DNA of 64,000 nucleotides from an uncultured Winogradskyella sp. (GCF_947495255.1 NZ_CANLYI010000009.1:62001-126000), one strand, 5' to 3'. Positions 36,692 through 46,363 are shown, counted from the stretch's first letter. Made by a program: numbers and translations. Notes: generated by a model not told the origin, from the letters alone.

Positions 36692-37915
36692 TTATTCAAT
36701 TAAATCAATATGTCGATCGTGATAACCTAACAAATATAACACACCATCTAATCCTATGCTAGAAATAGAACTTTGTGCATTATCCTTAACTTTAGGTTTT
36801 GCATGAAAAGCAATACCTAGTCCTGCTAAGTTAAGCATTTGTAAATCATTTGCGCCATCACCAACAGCAATAGTTTGGCTAATATCAATTCCCATATCAT
36901 CCGCTAGTAATTGCAAATACTCTGCTTTTTTACTACCGTCAACAATATCGCCAAGATATCCACCAGTTAAAGCACCATTTTTAATTTCTAATTGGTTAGC
37001 AAATACGTAATCGATATCTAATTTTTTCTGTAAATAATGGCCAAAGTACGTGAAACCACCAGATAAAATAGCTGTTTTAAATCCGTAATTATGTAATGTA
37101 TCTATTAGACGTCTTGCTCCTTTTGTAATAGGTAAACGTTCTGCAACTTCTTGTAAAACAGATTCGCTTAAGCCTTCTAAAAGTTTCATTCGTCTTTTAA
37201 AACTTTCATTAAAATCAATTTCACCTTGCATTGCAGATTCTGTAATCGCTTTTACTTCATCACCTACACCTGCTAATTCTGCTAATTCATCAATAACTTC
37301 AGTTTGAATTAAAGTAGAATCCATATCAAAACAAACCAAACGTCTGTTTCTTCTAAAAATATTATCTTCTTGGAAAGCAATATCAACATCGAGCTGCTTT
37401 GAGATGTCCATGATTTTTTGAGTAAAATCAGACTTATCTTCAATTCTTCCTCTAATAGACAATTGAATAGATGCTCTTGGGTAATCTGTTTTTTTAACTA
37501 ACGATAATCGTCCTGTTAATCGTTTTATAGAATCTATATTTAAATTTTTGCTTGAAATTACTTTGGTAACTTCAGAAATTTGCTCTGCCGTTAATTTTTC
37601 GCCTAAAATTGTAATAATGTAACGATTCTTACCTTGAAGACTTACCCAATTTTCATAATCTTGAAGAGATATAGTTGAAAATTTTGCTGTAATACCTAAT
37701 TCGTAAGCTTTAAACAGTAAATCCTTAAGGACTGCAGCTGATTTTTTACCTGATTTTATTTCGAACATAATACCTAATGATAAAGTATCATGAATATTGG
37801 CTTGTCCTATGTCTAAAACCTTTGCATCATATTCCGCTAAAACACTTGTTAAGCTAGAAGTTAAACCTGGTTTATCTTGTCCTGAAATATTTAGTAAAAA
37901 AATGTCTGTTGCCAC
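36692..37915 (-). CDS. serB: Phosphoserine phosphatase with N-terminal ACT domains
   Basis: 407 residues. Two ACT-like domains occupy about 1-170 ('I-S-G-Q-D-K-P-G-L-T-S-S-L' is a typical ACT start). The HAD phosphatase begins at 'C-F-D-M-D-S-T-L-I', with nucleophile D197 and acid/base D199, and later has 'L-S-G-G-F-T-Y-F' and 'A-V-G-D-G-A-N-D-L-Q-M'. It releases serine from phosphoserine in serine biosynthesis. The ACT domains may sense serine or glycine. The start is GTG; no in-frame ATG occurs before residue 50, so a shorter protein would lose the first ACT domain. Confidence 0.95.
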   Translation of the reverse strand: MATDIFLLNISGQDKPGLTSSLTSVLAEYDAKVLDIGQANIHDTLSLGIMFEIKSGKKSAAVLKDLLFKAYELGITAKFSTISLQDYENWVSLQGKNRYIITILGEKLTAEQISEVTKVISSKNLNIDSIKRLTGRLSLVKKTDYPRASIQLSIRGRIEDKSDFTQKIMDISKQLDVDIAFQEDNIFRRNRRLVCFDMDSTLIQTEVIDELAELAGVGDEVKAITESAMQGEIDFNESFKRRMKLLEGLSESVLQEVAERLPITKGARRLIDTLHNYGFKTAILSGGFTYFGHYLQKKLDIDYVFANQLEIKNGALTGGYLGDIVDGSKKAEYLQLLADDMGIDISQTIAVGDGANDLQMLNLAGLGIAFHAKPKVKDNAQSSISSIGLDGVLYLLGYHDRHIDLIE

Positions 37916-38035
37916 AATGTGAAGTTTGTTGTTTGTCTCTGTAAAAGTGACTATTCTAATTGAAATATAAAAATAATAAAGCCTAAGATATATTCAATAA
38001 TTATATAACAATAATGAAAAATCTGCATTTGAAAG

Positions 38036-38401
38036 CTAGTTACCTTCTATTTCTACAGATTCTATAACGTCTTCTAATTGATTTTGGTTTGGTCATCATA
38101 AGAATAGCAGAAAATATCTTTTTCACCATATTTATAATTTTCTAAACGCCAGAGTCTATCTTTTATATAAACCTTCCACTCTCCAGTTTTTAAGCCATTA
38201 ATAAAATAACCTTTATTTACAATTACACGAGCTGTGTTATAAGCAATATCTACAAATTTATTATCTGAATAGTCAATCAATCCTACTTTACCGCCCATAC
38301 GCTTACTAGAATTTAGATTCCGGAAATACTTCTTTTATTTCTGTTTGAGCAACAGATGTGAAAAACGTTATAAAGCAAATTAAGATACAGAGGTTCTTCA
38401 T
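38036..38401 (-). pseudogene. Broken MORN-repeat-like secreted protein
   Basis: The pieces of one gene lie in different frames. The first 31 codons from the ATG at 38401 encode a signal peptide (K-N-L-C-I-L-I-C-F-I-T-F-F-T-S-V-A-Q) and 'T-E-I-K-E-V-F-P-E', then stop. The next frame continues with 'K-G-Y-F-I-N-G-L-K-T-G-E-W-K-V-Y' and 'R-L-W-R-L-E-N-Y-K-Y-G-E', a MORN-like pattern, and ends at 38074. A third frame extends with the acidic 'L-E-D-V-I-E-S-V-E-I-E-G-N' to a stop at 38036. Two frameshifts are therefore likely. A sequencing error is possible but would have to occur twice. An internal ATG gives a 74-residue ORF that is probably not a real gene. Confidence 0.6.
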
Positions 38402-38424
38402 ACATTAGACATAATAGATTTAAT

Positions 38425-38910
38425 TTATTTCAGAAACCTATTATGCCAACTTTCGCTTGCAGGTACTTCCCAATTCTCATTGAATTCCGCAATATTAGTA
38501 ACCAAATTATTAAAGACAATAGTATTTTTAGACACTGCTTTTTGTTGTGCCATTTTTTTGAAATCTAATAATGATTTATGGGCTATAAATTCACCTTGCT
38601 TATAAGATACATTCATTTTATCCATTAAATCAACATTATATTGTTGTTCTAATTGTTGAATAAAATTAACCGAAGAATCTATAGAACAACCTGTTGCACT
38701 ATTTAAACTTTGATCCATTGCAATAACTATAAATCGTTTATAAACTAACTTATAACCTGCTTTTAAATCTTTACCGTGAGCTGTCCAAGCTTCAATAAAT
38801 GTGTCTAATTGCGATTTAAGCTGCTCTAATTCTTCATCTGAGAACGAACGATTAGATTGGTAAATCCAAACTCTAGATTCTTCTGGTAAGGTATTAAAAT
38901 CGACTAGCAT
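38425..38910 (-). CDS. Conserved hypothetical protein (no ABC ATPase motifs)
   Basis: 161 residues, soluble, without signal peptide. Recognisable features are 'E-E-S-R-V-W-I-Y-Q-S-N-R' at the start, 'K-R-F-I-V-I-A-M-D' in the middle, and a single Cys in 'A-T-G-C-S-I-D'. Relatives in Flavobacteria are sometimes labelled 'ABC transporter ATPase', but no Walker A, Walker B or signature motif is present here, so that label is not supported. It follows the CCG-domain protein gene by 39 bases on the same strand and probably shares its operon. Confidence 0.75.
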   Translation of the reverse strand: MLVDFNTLPEESRVWIYQSNRSFSDEELEQLKSQLDTFIEAWTAHGKDLKAGYKLVYKRFIVIAMDQSLNSATGCSIDSSVNFIQQLEQQYNVDLMDKMNVSYKQGEFIAHKSLLDFKKMAQQKAVSKNTIVFNNLVTNIAEFNENWEVPASESWHNRFLK

Positions 38911-38949
38911 AAAATTTATATAAGGTTGAAATATTTAAAATAATTTAAG

Positions 38950-39732
38950 TTAGGCATTGGCAATCAATTCAGCAATATCCATCACTGAAATCTGATTTTC
39001 TTTTTCTTTAAATTTTACACCATCTGTCATCATTGTATTACAATAAGGACAACCTGTTGCAATTATTTCTGGTTGTGTTTCTAAAGCATCTTCAGTTCTA
39101 AGAACATTAATTTCCTTATTTCCTGGTTCTGCATCTTTAAACATTTGTGCACCTCCTGCTCCACAACATAAAGCTGTTCCTTTATGTCGTTTCATTTCTA
39201 CTAAAGTTGCATTGGTTTTTTTAAGTACATCTCTTGGTGCATCATAAACGCTATTTGCTCTACCTAAATAGCAAGGGTCATGAAACGTAATGCGTTTTCC
39301 TTTATATGTATTTCCATCTAAAGTTAAACGTCCAGAACTCATTAATTCTTGTATAAATTGCGTGTGATGAATAACATCATAATTACCACCAAGACTTGGA
39401 TATTCGTTTTTTAAACAATTAAAAGAATGAGGGTCACAAGTGACAATGCGTGTTACTTCGTATGCATTAAGCACTTCAATATTCATAACAGCTTGCATCT
39501 GAAACAAGAACTCATTACCAGCACGCTTTGCAACGTCTCCAGTATTACTTTCTTCTGTTCCTAAAACCGCAAAATCTACATTTGCTTTGTTTAAAATTTT
39601 AACAAAAGCTTTTGTGATTTTCTTTGCTCTATCATCATAACTACCGGCAGAACCAACCCAAAATAAAATTTCTGGTTGCTTACCTTCTGCCATCATTTCT
39701 GCCATTGTTGGCACTTTTAGTTGCTCACTCAT
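38950..39732 (-). CDS. CCG-domain (HdrB-like) Fe-S oxidoreductase subunit
   Basis: 260 residues. It has the two CCG-type cysteine clusters of heterodisulfide reductase B/GlpC-like proteins: 'T-C-D-P-H-S-F-N-C' with 'H-D-P-C-Y-L-G-R', then 'A-L-C-C-G-A-G-G-A-Q-M' with 'T-G-C-P-Y-C-N-T-M-M'. These bind an unusual [4Fe-4S] cluster. It is soluble and probably docks on the membrane Fe-S protein encoded upstream, with a small membrane protein gene between them. The pair looks like a split EtfD- or HdrBC-type module that passes electrons to menaquinone. The electron donor (electron-transfer flavoprotein or another) is not in the window. Confidence 0.88.
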   Translation of the reverse strand: MSEQLKVPTMAEMMAEGKQPEILFWVGSAGSYDDRAKKITKAFVKILNKANVDFAVLGTEESNTGDVAKRAGNEFLFQMQAVMNIEVLNAYEVTRIVTCDPHSFNCLKNEYPSLGGNYDVIHHTQFIQELMSSGRLTLDGNTYKGKRITFHDPCYLGRANSVYDAPRDVLKKTNATLVEMKRHKGTALCCGAGGAQMFKDAEPGNKEINVLRTEDALETQPEIIATGCPYCNTMMTDGVKFKEKENQISVMDIAELIANA

Positions 39733-39801
39733 AATTATTATTTCTTAATTTTGAATTCAATTCAAAATGAAATGAATTCACGGTCACTAAAAAGCAATCT
39801 A

Positions 39802-40002
39802 TTATTGTTTACTTATACTATTAAAACTGTACGTTACTAACATATAAAATGAAAGTGCAGAAAACAAGCCGCAAACAAAACTTACAATAAATCCAGTATT
39901 AAAAGAATACATAACATATAACAGAATTAAAGCAATGATTGCTCCAATTATCCCTATTAATAATTGTTGGTTTGGTTTTAATCTTTCAAGTAAATTATTC
40001 AT
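39802..40002 (-). CDS. Small two-helix membrane protein
   Basis: 66 residues with two hydrophobic segments (about 14-32 and 36-57). It overlaps the end of the upstream Fe-S protein gene by 8 bases and is followed by the CCG protein gene, so it sits inside the electron-transfer operon. This position suggests a membrane anchor or accessory subunit. No family is recognised, and it could also be a neutral passenger. Confidence 0.6.
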   Translation of the reverse strand: MNNLLERLKPNQQLLIGIIGAIIALILLYVMYSFNTGFIVSFVCGLFSALSFYMLVTYSFNSISKQ

Positions 40003-41308
40003 CCTTCCAATTTAAACGGTCCATTTGGTTATAAGGCCAAGGTGCTCCGTTATTCTCTATATTGGTCATCATGTTATTTAGTTCCAGTGGTGCAGCACTC
40101 TGCTCCATTACTAAATAACGACGCATTTCTAAAATAATAGATAATGGGTTTATACTTACAGGACATTCCTCTACACATGCATTACATGTTGTACAAGCCC
40201 AAAGTTCTTCATTAGTAATATAATCACCCAAAAGCTGTTTACCATCATCTACAAATTTCCCTTTATTGATGTCTATATTTTTCCCGACTTCTTCTAAACG
40301 ATCTCTAGTATCCATCATAATCTTACGAGGCGATAATTTCTTACCAGTAAGATTAGCAGGACATGCCGACGTACATCGTCCACATTCAGTACAAGTATAT
40401 GCGTTAAGCAATTGTACTTGTGTTAAATCCATAACATCACTTGCACCAAACTTTGCAGGCACTTCATCCTCTGCTGTTTCTGGTGGCGCAGCATAAGGAT
40501 CTGCTTCTGGATCCATCATTAATTTCACTTCTGCTGTAACAGCTTCAAGGTTATTGAATTTTCCTTTTGGTTCAACACTTCCATAATACACATTAGGAAA
40601 CGCTAATAAAATATGTAAATGTTTTGAAAAATATAAATAGTTTAAAAAAGCTAAAATACCAACGATATGCAACCACCAAGCTGTTCTTTCAATGGTGTGT
40701 AAAGCTTCAAGTGAAAAACCATTAAACCAAGGTGCAATAAATTGTGAAATAACATTACCAGAATTAGCGCTTTGAAATACCGTATCAGTAGCATTCATCA
40801 CTAAGAATAAACACATTAGTACAACTTCGAAATAAAGAATGATATTACCATCACTCTTTGGCCAACCTTTCATTTCTGAGCTTAAGAAACGTTTAACTTT
40901 AATCACGTTTCTTCTAATCCAAAATATAATTACAGAGACTAAAACTAAAACGGCTAAAACCTCAAATGCTCCAATTAAGAAACCATATAATGCTGCTGGT
41001 AAAAATTCTTGACCAACACGATGTGTTCCGAAAAGGCCATCTATGATAATCTCTAAAACTTCAATATTTATGATAACGAAACCAACATAAACAATAACGT
41101 GAAGAAAACCAGAGACTGGTCGTTTTACCATTTTGCTTTGTCCTAACGCTATATTTATTACGTTTTTCCAACGCTCAGATTTGTGGTCGTTTGCATCTAC
41201 TTTATGTCCTAATTTAATATTTCGGACGAGCTTTTTTACATTGTTTGCAAAATAGCCAATACCAGCGATTAAAATTATAGCAAAAATTATATTTGGTAAG
41301 TATTCCAT
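39995..41308 (-). CDS. Membrane-bound 4Fe-4S protein (HdrC/NarI-like)
   Basis: 437 residues. The N-terminal 230 residues hold about five to six membrane helices with several His, resembling a NarI-type cytochrome b domain. After a linker come two [4Fe-4S] motifs, 'C-T-E-C-G-R-C-T-S-A-C-P' near 304-315 and 'C-T-T-C-N-A-C-V-E-E-C-P' near 371-382. The architecture is that of a membrane quinone reductase fed by a soluble Fe-S partner, here the CCG protein two genes downstream. It starts 11 bases after mlaD and overlaps the small membrane protein gene, so operon membership is firm. Reaction partners are inferred. Confidence 0.88.
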   Translation of the reverse strand: MEYLPNIIFAIILIAGIGYFANNVKKLVRNIKLGHKVDANDHKSERWKNVINIALGQSKMVKRPVSGFLHVIVYVGFVIINIEVLEIIIDGLFGTHRVGQEFLPAALYGFLIGAFEVLAVLVLVSVIIFWIRRNVIKVKRFLSSEMKGWPKSDGNIILYFEVVLMCLFLVMNATDTVFQSANSGNVISQFIAPWFNGFSLEALHTIERTAWWLHIVGILAFLNYLYFSKHLHILLAFPNVYYGSVEPKGKFNNLEAVTAEVKLMMDPEADPYAAPPETAEDEVPAKFGASDVMDLTQVQLLNAYTCTECGRCTSACPANLTGKKLSPRKIMMDTRDRLEEVGKNIDINKGKFVDDGKQLLGDYITNEELWACTTCNACVEECPVSINPLSIILEMRRYLVMEQSAAPLELNNMMTNIENNGAPWPYNQMDRLNWKDE

Positions 41309-41319
41309 AATGGATGGAT

Positions 41320-42267
41320 CTAGTTGTTGTTTAGTTCAGCTTCAGTAGGTTCCTGATAAGGAATCTCTTTTTTAGATAATATACGTCTGTAACGTGCAGG
41401 ATGTAGTTTTATATCTAAAAGTAATAATTCTAATTCTTTAGTAGCGTTTTCTAAGTTATCATAAAGTTTTTCGTCTTTTAATAACTTACCCATTGAACCT
41501 TCACCAGCTTCCAATCCAGAAGCTAATTCAGTGAATTTCAAAATCATTTCATCTAAATTCTTAATTGATTGCGCCAAGTTAGCTTCGTTTAGGCCTTTAG
41601 ATAAAATTGCAAATTCTGCACTTGTTTTCTCAAAATTTTCTAGCATTGAAGCTATCTTTTCATCATTTTGCTTAATTAAATTATTAGCAGAATAAGATAA
41701 GTTTTGAAAAGATTTTAAAGTTGAATTCAGTTCTGCGATAGTTCGTTTCAATCCCTTTTCAGAATCATCTTCTACTAAAGCATTTAAATTAGTTAGTAAA
41801 GTATCTGAAGAACGAAGTGTAGACCCTAAATCATCACTAATACCAGAAAAATTCTTTTCTAATGACGTTATCATTCCTGGTTTAACCTCAGACTTAATAA
41901 AATCACCTGCTTGAGCCGTAGTACCATCTTCAGCATCAACAATAGCTAATGCATTTCCACCCATTAAACCATCTTGATAAAGTCTAACTACACTGTTTTT
42001 AGAAAATTTTAAATCTGGAGTTACATTAAAAGACACTTTTGTTTTACCAGTTTCAAAATCGTATTTGATTTCTTCAATCTTTCCTATTTTATTTCCTTTT
42101 ACAGTGACTGGAGATGCCATGGATAGAGCATTATAATCAAATTCTGTGTAGTAGGTATTTGTACTTGTAAATAAATCTTCACCTTTAAGATAAGTGAACA
42201 AATAAATACAAAAAGCAATACCAGCAATTACTAGTACGGCTGTTTTAACTTCTCTTGAGATTTTCAA
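41320..42267 (-). CDS. MlaD/MCE-family lipid transport protein
   Basis: 315 residues with one N-terminal membrane helix (about 8-25). An MCE domain follows at about 38-115 ('T-Y-Y-T-E-F-D-Y-N-A-L-S-M-A-S-P-V-T-V-K-G'). After it come a long helical region (about 130-285) and a short tail. Such proteins form hexameric rings that carry phospholipids between the membranes together with an ABC transporter; no mlaE or mlaF gene is in the window. The start is a TTG because no ATG precedes the membrane helix. It follows an amidase gene by 54 bases. Confidence 0.88.
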   Translation of the reverse strand: MKISREVKTAVLVIAGIAFCIYLFTYLKGEDLFTSTNTYYTEFDYNALSMASPVTVKGNKIGKIEEIKYDFETGKTKVSFNVTPDLKFSKNSVVRLYQDGLMGGNALAIVDAEDGTTAQAGDFIKSEVKPGMITSLEKNFSGISDDLGSTLRSSDTLLTNLNALVEDDSEKGLKRTIAELNSTLKSFQNLSYSANNLIKQNDEKIASMLENFEKTSAEFAILSKGLNEANLAQSIKNLDEMILKFTELASGLEAGEGSMGKLLKDEKLYDNLENATKELELLLLDIKLHPARYRRILSKKEIPYQEPTEAELNNN

Positions 42268-42321
42268 TGGGCTATTCTTTGATTTAAAACAAAATTAGGA
42301 ATAAATATATTAATAATATTC

Positions 42322-43449
42322 TTAATCCTTAGCAGATTTCAATGCTTCTGTCATGCTAATTCTTTTACCTCCTTTGAATGCTACAATAAATGCTCCTGAA
42401 TAATCATTACGAGCTTCTTCTAATTGCTTTTGAATCTTATTATAGTCTGATGTATTGCCACTATAATACTTAAATATATTACCAGATTTCTCTCTTGAAA
42501 TATCACTAAGCCCTTTAAAGTTGAATGATTTAGCTTCTAACTCTCTAGAACTCGCAGCAATCTGTATTTTAAAAGTAATACCTTCAATAATTTTGGGAGG
42601 AGTTTCTTTAGTTTCTGTTATTTTTTCACTTTCTACTGTATCTGTATGATAGATATGATTCCCAACATTTTGATCTAATTCTTCCTTATAATCAATAATT
42701 GCATCTTTTATAGCTGATGCAATTTTAGTTTGCCCATTTTTTGAATTTAAATACGCACCTTCTGTTTTATTAGTAATAAAACCAGTTTCAATTAAAACAC
42801 TTGGCATATATGTGTTATGCAAAACCCACAAACTTAATTGCTTGATTCCTCTACTCTTTCTTTTAAGATTTCCTGAAAAATTATCTTCAACCTTTCGCGC
42901 TAAAATGATACTTTGTTCTACATAAATTTCTTGTTCAATCCCTAAAGCTATTGTTGATTCTGGTGAACTTGGGTCATAACCTTCGTAATGCTCATGATAA
43001 TCATCCTCAAGAAAAATAACTTCATTCTCTGCTTTGGCCACAGACATATTTCTCTCATCATTTTTAGCTCCTAACACATAAGTTTCTGTTCCGTATGCTT
43101 GAGTGTGATGTGCGTTACAATGCACAGACACAAATAAATCTGCATCTGCCTTATTTGCAATAGCAGAACGCTCATGTAATTCTAAAAACACATCAGTTTT
43201 TCTGGTATATATGACTTTTACATCTGGATTCTTTTCTAATTGTTTCCCTAATTCTAAAACAACTTTTAAAGCAATATCTTTTTCCTTATACCCATTTTTA
43301 GTAGGACGTCCTGGATCTTTCCCACCATGACCAGCATCTAAGACTACCACAAACTTATCATCTTGCGCATGCAAATTGGAATAAGATGTTAAAGAACTTA
43401 TAAATAAAAGGAATAAGAATACTATTAAAGGTTTTTGCGTCGTTTGCAT
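42322..43449 (-). CDS. N-acetylmuramoyl-L-alanine amidase (AmiC-like) with C-terminal SPOR-like domain
   Basis: 375 residues with a signal peptide (about 1-28). The amidase_3 domain opens with 'V-V-V-L-D-A-G-H-G-G-K-D-P-G' (Zn ligand His), has 'L-F-V-S-V-H-C-N-A-H' and ends with 'V-L-I-E-T-G-F-I-T-N', which carries the catalytic Glu. An insertion around 150-185 may be the regulatory helix that blocks the site until activation. Residues about 290-370 ('F-K-I-Q-I-A-A-S-S-R-E-L') look like a SPOR-type peptidoglycan-binding domain. It cleaves stem peptides from glycan during cell separation. It diverges from lptD. Confidence 0.9.
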   Translation of the reverse strand: MQTTQKPLIVFLFLLFISSLTSYSNLHAQDDKFVVVLDAGHGGKDPGRPTKNGYKEKDIALKVVLELGKQLEKNPDVKVIYTRKTDVFLELHERSAIANKADADLFVSVHCNAHHTQAYGTETYVLGAKNDERNMSVAKAENEVIFLEDDYHEHYEGYDPSSPESTIALGIEQEIYVEQSIILARKVEDNFSGNLKRKSRGIKQLSLWVLHNTYMPSVLIETGFITNKTEGAYLNSKNGQTKIASAIKDAIIDYKEELDQNVGNHIYHTDTVESEKITETKETPPKIIEGITFKIQIAASSRELEAKSFNFKGLSDISREKSGNIFKYYSGNTSDYNKIQKQLEEARNDYSGAFIVAFKGGKRISMTEALKSAKD

Positions 43450-43552
43450 ATTTTATTAACGATTTATTGTCTCGGTTTATTACATGTTTTAAATTGTTAC
43501 AGTCTATTTTTTAACTTTATGATTTTAATAAATTAATCACAAAAAATAACTG

Positions 43553-43560
43553 TACTTTTG
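43553..43560 (+). promoter_or_regulatory. -7 element upstream of lptD
   Basis: TACTTTTG matches TAnnTTTG. No clear -33 element is seen. A possible TTG start codon at 43558 lies inside this element and is therefore unlikely to be used. Confidence 0.45.
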
Positions 43561-43608
43561 GCGTTTCAAAAACCGAGCCATACTTTTACAAAAATACATT
43601 TAAAAGCA

Positions 43609-46326
43609 TTGCGTACAAATAGAATAAACATACTTTTTTTCTTGAGTTTTACAGTGTTTATAAACACTTTGAGCTTCGCTCAAGAATTACCCAAACCTAA
43701 AGTTTCAATTCCAGCTGAGAAAGAAAAAGACACAGCTTCAATTGCGATAGATTCTATAATAAAACCACCTATTAAGACTACTGAGATTGATTCTACTAAA
43801 AAAGACTCTGTAAAGAAAAAGGAGCTTTTAGAAGGTATTGTTAAATATAAAGCTGCGGATTATGTTTCTATGAACCAAAGGAAACAGAAAATCTACATGT
43901 ATAATGAAGCTGAAGTTATCTATCAAGATATGCAGATTCAGGCTGGTGTAATTGAAATTGATTACAGTAAAAATTTAGTCTATGCTGGTAGAATAAAAGA
44001 TTCTACGGGTTACTCTCAACGACCTGTTTTTACACAAGGTGAAAATGTAATAGAACCAGATTCTATTGTATTTAATACCGAAACTAAAAAAGCTTTAGTC
44101 TTTAACTCTAGAACAGAACAACAAGGTTTTAAAGTATATTCTCCTATTACAAAAAAGGAAAATGACTCTGTATATTTTATGAAAAACGGCCGATTTACAA
44201 CGGCTGAAGATGAAGAAGATCCAGAATATCAATTTATAACTTCTAAAATGAAGTTGGTGCCAAACAAAAAAGTTATTGTAGGACCAACTTATATGGAAAT
44301 CTATGGTGTACCAACACCTATTGCGTTGCCATTTGCATTTTTCCCTATGACACAGAAACAGACTTCAGGAATCATATTCCCATCCTTTGGTGAGGATTCT
44401 GGTAACGACAGAGGCTATTTTCTGCAAAATGGTGGTTATTATTTTGCAATTAGTGACTATTTAGATTTAGCCGTTTTAGGTGATTATTATACTAATGGTA
44501 GTTATGGTTTACGAATTGAAAACAATTATGCGCTTCGCTATAAATACAGAGGAAATGTTAGTTTTCGATATGAAAACCTACTGAATAGTGAACGTGGTTT
44601 TTCGGACTTTAGCCAAAGTACTATTTACAATATAAGATGGTCGCACAGCCAAGATTCTAAGGCAAATCCTAATGCACGTTTTTCTGCATCTGTAAACTTA
44701 GGTAGTAGTTCTTATTTTCAAGAATCTGTAAACCAACTGAATCAATCTAGTTTTTTAAATAATACGTTAGCCTCATCTGTTTCTTATTCAAAAACTTTTG
44801 TTGGAGAACCTCAGGTTAATCTTAGCTTAACAGCAACACATAGCCAAAACACAAATACAGGTGATATAGATTTAACGCTACCTACATTGCAAGCCTCTAT
44901 GGGAAGAGTTTACCCTTTTGCTCCTAAAACCGGATCAAAGAAAGGTATCATTCAGAATATTAATTTTCAAGTTACGACAAGAGGAGAATATTCATTTGAT
45001 ACCAACGATTCTATCTTCGGAACAAGCGAAATGTTTGACGATGCTGAAATAGGCATGAAACACACAATACCATTAACTACAAACTTTAAAGTCTTTGATT
45101 ATTTTAGTGTGAGTGCAAATGCTAATTTAGAAGAAAACTGGACGTTTAAAACCGTTAGTAAATATTATAACCAAACCGATGAAGAGGTTGTATCAATTGA
45201 CCAAAATGGATTTGACCGTTTCTTAACGTATAACTTTGGTGCAAGTGTTGGTACTACCATTTATGGTATGTATAATTTTGAAAAAGAAGGTAAAGACCCA
45301 AAAATACAAGCTATTAGGCACGTCATGAGACCATCTTTAAGTTACTCTATAACACCTGCTTTTGACAATTATTATGAAACTTACGATGTTATTGATGCAG
45401 ATGGTACCACCTCTGAAGTTGAGTATACACGTTTTGAAAACTCATTATATGGTAGTCCAGGAAATAGATATTCTAGTAGTATAGGGTTATCATTAGGAAA
45501 TAATCTTGAAGCTAAAATAAAATCTAAAGATTCTACAAAAACTGAACCTGAAAAAAGATTTATATTAAATAATCTTAACTTCTCTACGTCTTATGATTTG
45601 GCTGCTGACTCACTTAATATAAGTCCTGTGAGAGTTAGTGGAGGAACTCAAATCTTAGACAATAAGATGAGTATTAATTTTGGGATGACGTTAAACCCAT
45701 ACGCTTTAGATAGTAATAATAATGTAATCAACACATTTAACGTTAATAATGGTGGTAGCTTATTCCGTTTAACATCAGCAAACTTAACTATGAGTTATAC
45801 GTTATCTAATGAAAGTTTTTCTGGTGACGAATCTGCGCAAGAGAGTTCATCTTCTAGAGAGTCTGCACGTTCTGGAGGACGAACTGATGACTTATTTGGT
45901 AAGTCTGAAGATTATGCAGACAAACGACTATCTGATGATGACAAGAATAAAGAAGATAAAGAAGAGAAAAATGACTTCTATAACTATAAAATGCCTTGGA
46001 GTATGAGATTAGCATATTCTGCAAATTATGGAAATACAAAACGAGAGAATGCCATTTCATCGCACTCCTTAATGTTTTCCGGCGATATAGATTTATCTCC
46101 ACGCTGGACAGTTGGCGCATCTTCTGGGTATGATTTTTTAAATCAAGGGTTCACTTACACGCAATTGCGATTTGAACGTGATTTATTAAGTTGGCGAATG
46201 AATTTTAGTTGGATTCCCTTTAGTGATCGTAGCTCTTGGAACTTCTTTATTGGTATTAAATCTAGTTTGCTTAAAGATTTAAAATACGATAAGCGCCGTC
46301 AATCTGACAAAACAGTCGGAAATTAA
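43609..46326 (+). CDS. lptD: LPS assembly outer-membrane protein LptD
   Basis: 905 residues from the TTG chosen here; the frame stays open to a TTG at 43558 (922 residues), but that codon lies within the -7 promoter element. The chosen start opens a signal peptide (R-T-N-R-I-N-I-L-F-F-L-S-F-T-V-F-I-N-T-L-S-F-A-Q). No ATG is available before the signal peptide. An OstA-like periplasmic N-domain ('A-D-Y-V-S-M-N-Q-R-K-Q-K-I-Y-M-Y-N-E-A-E-V') is followed by a long barrel domain with many aromatic strands. With LptE it inserts lipopolysaccharide into the outer leaflet. A low-complexity Glu/Lys/Asp-rich loop occurs near 780-800. Confidence 0.9.
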   Translation: MRTNRINILFFLSFTVFINTLSFAQELPKPKVSIPAEKEKDTASIAIDSIIKPPIKTTEIDSTKKDSVKKKELLEGIVKYKAADYVSMNQRKQKIYMYNEAEVIYQDMQIQAGVIEIDYSKNLVYAGRIKDSTGYSQRPVFTQGENVIEPDSIVFNTETKKALVFNSRTEQQGFKVYSPITKKENDSVYFMKNGRFTTAEDEEDPEYQFITSKMKLVPNKKVIVGPTYMEIYGVPTPIALPFAFFPMTQKQTSGIIFPSFGEDSGNDRGYFLQNGGYYFAISDYLDLAVLGDYYTNGSYGLRIENNYALRYKYRGNVSFRYENLLNSERGFSDFSQSTIYNIRWSHSQDSKANPNARFSASVNLGSSSYFQESVNQLNQSSFLNNTLASSVSYSKTFVGEPQVNLSLTATHSQNTNTGDIDLTLPTLQASMGRVYPFAPKTGSKKGIIQNINFQVTTRGEYSFDTNDSIFGTSEMFDDAEIGMKHTIPLTTNFKVFDYFSVSANANLEENWTFKTVSKYYNQTDEEVVSIDQNGFDRFLTYNFGASVGTTIYGMYNFEKEGKDPKIQAIRHVMRPSLSYSITPAFDNYYETYDVIDADGTTSEVEYTRFENSLYGSPGNRYSSSIGLSLGNNLEAKIKSKDSTKTEPEKRFILNNLNFSTSYDLAADSLNISPVRVSGGTQILDNKMSINFGMTLNPYALDSNNNVINTFNVNNGGSLFRLTSANLTMSYTLSNESFSGDESAQESSSSRESARSGGRTDDLFGKSEDYADKRLSDDDKNKEDKEEKNDFYNYKMPWSMRLAYSANYGNTKRENAISSHSLMFSGDIDLSPRWTVGASSGYDFLNQGFTYTQLRFERDLLSWRMNFSWIPFSDRSSWNFFIGIKSSLLKDLKYDKRRQSDKTVGN

Positions 46327-46363
46327 AAAAGAAATTCCCAATTTACTTTTATTAAAATTTATA

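Noticed and set aside
38074-38298. A real 74-residue gene
   Set aside because: It begins in the middle of a domain, lacks the signal peptide that lies just upstream in another frame, and is better explained as part of a broken gene.
38425-38910. ABC transporter ATPase
   Set aside because: No Walker A, Walker B or signature motif exists in the 161 residues.
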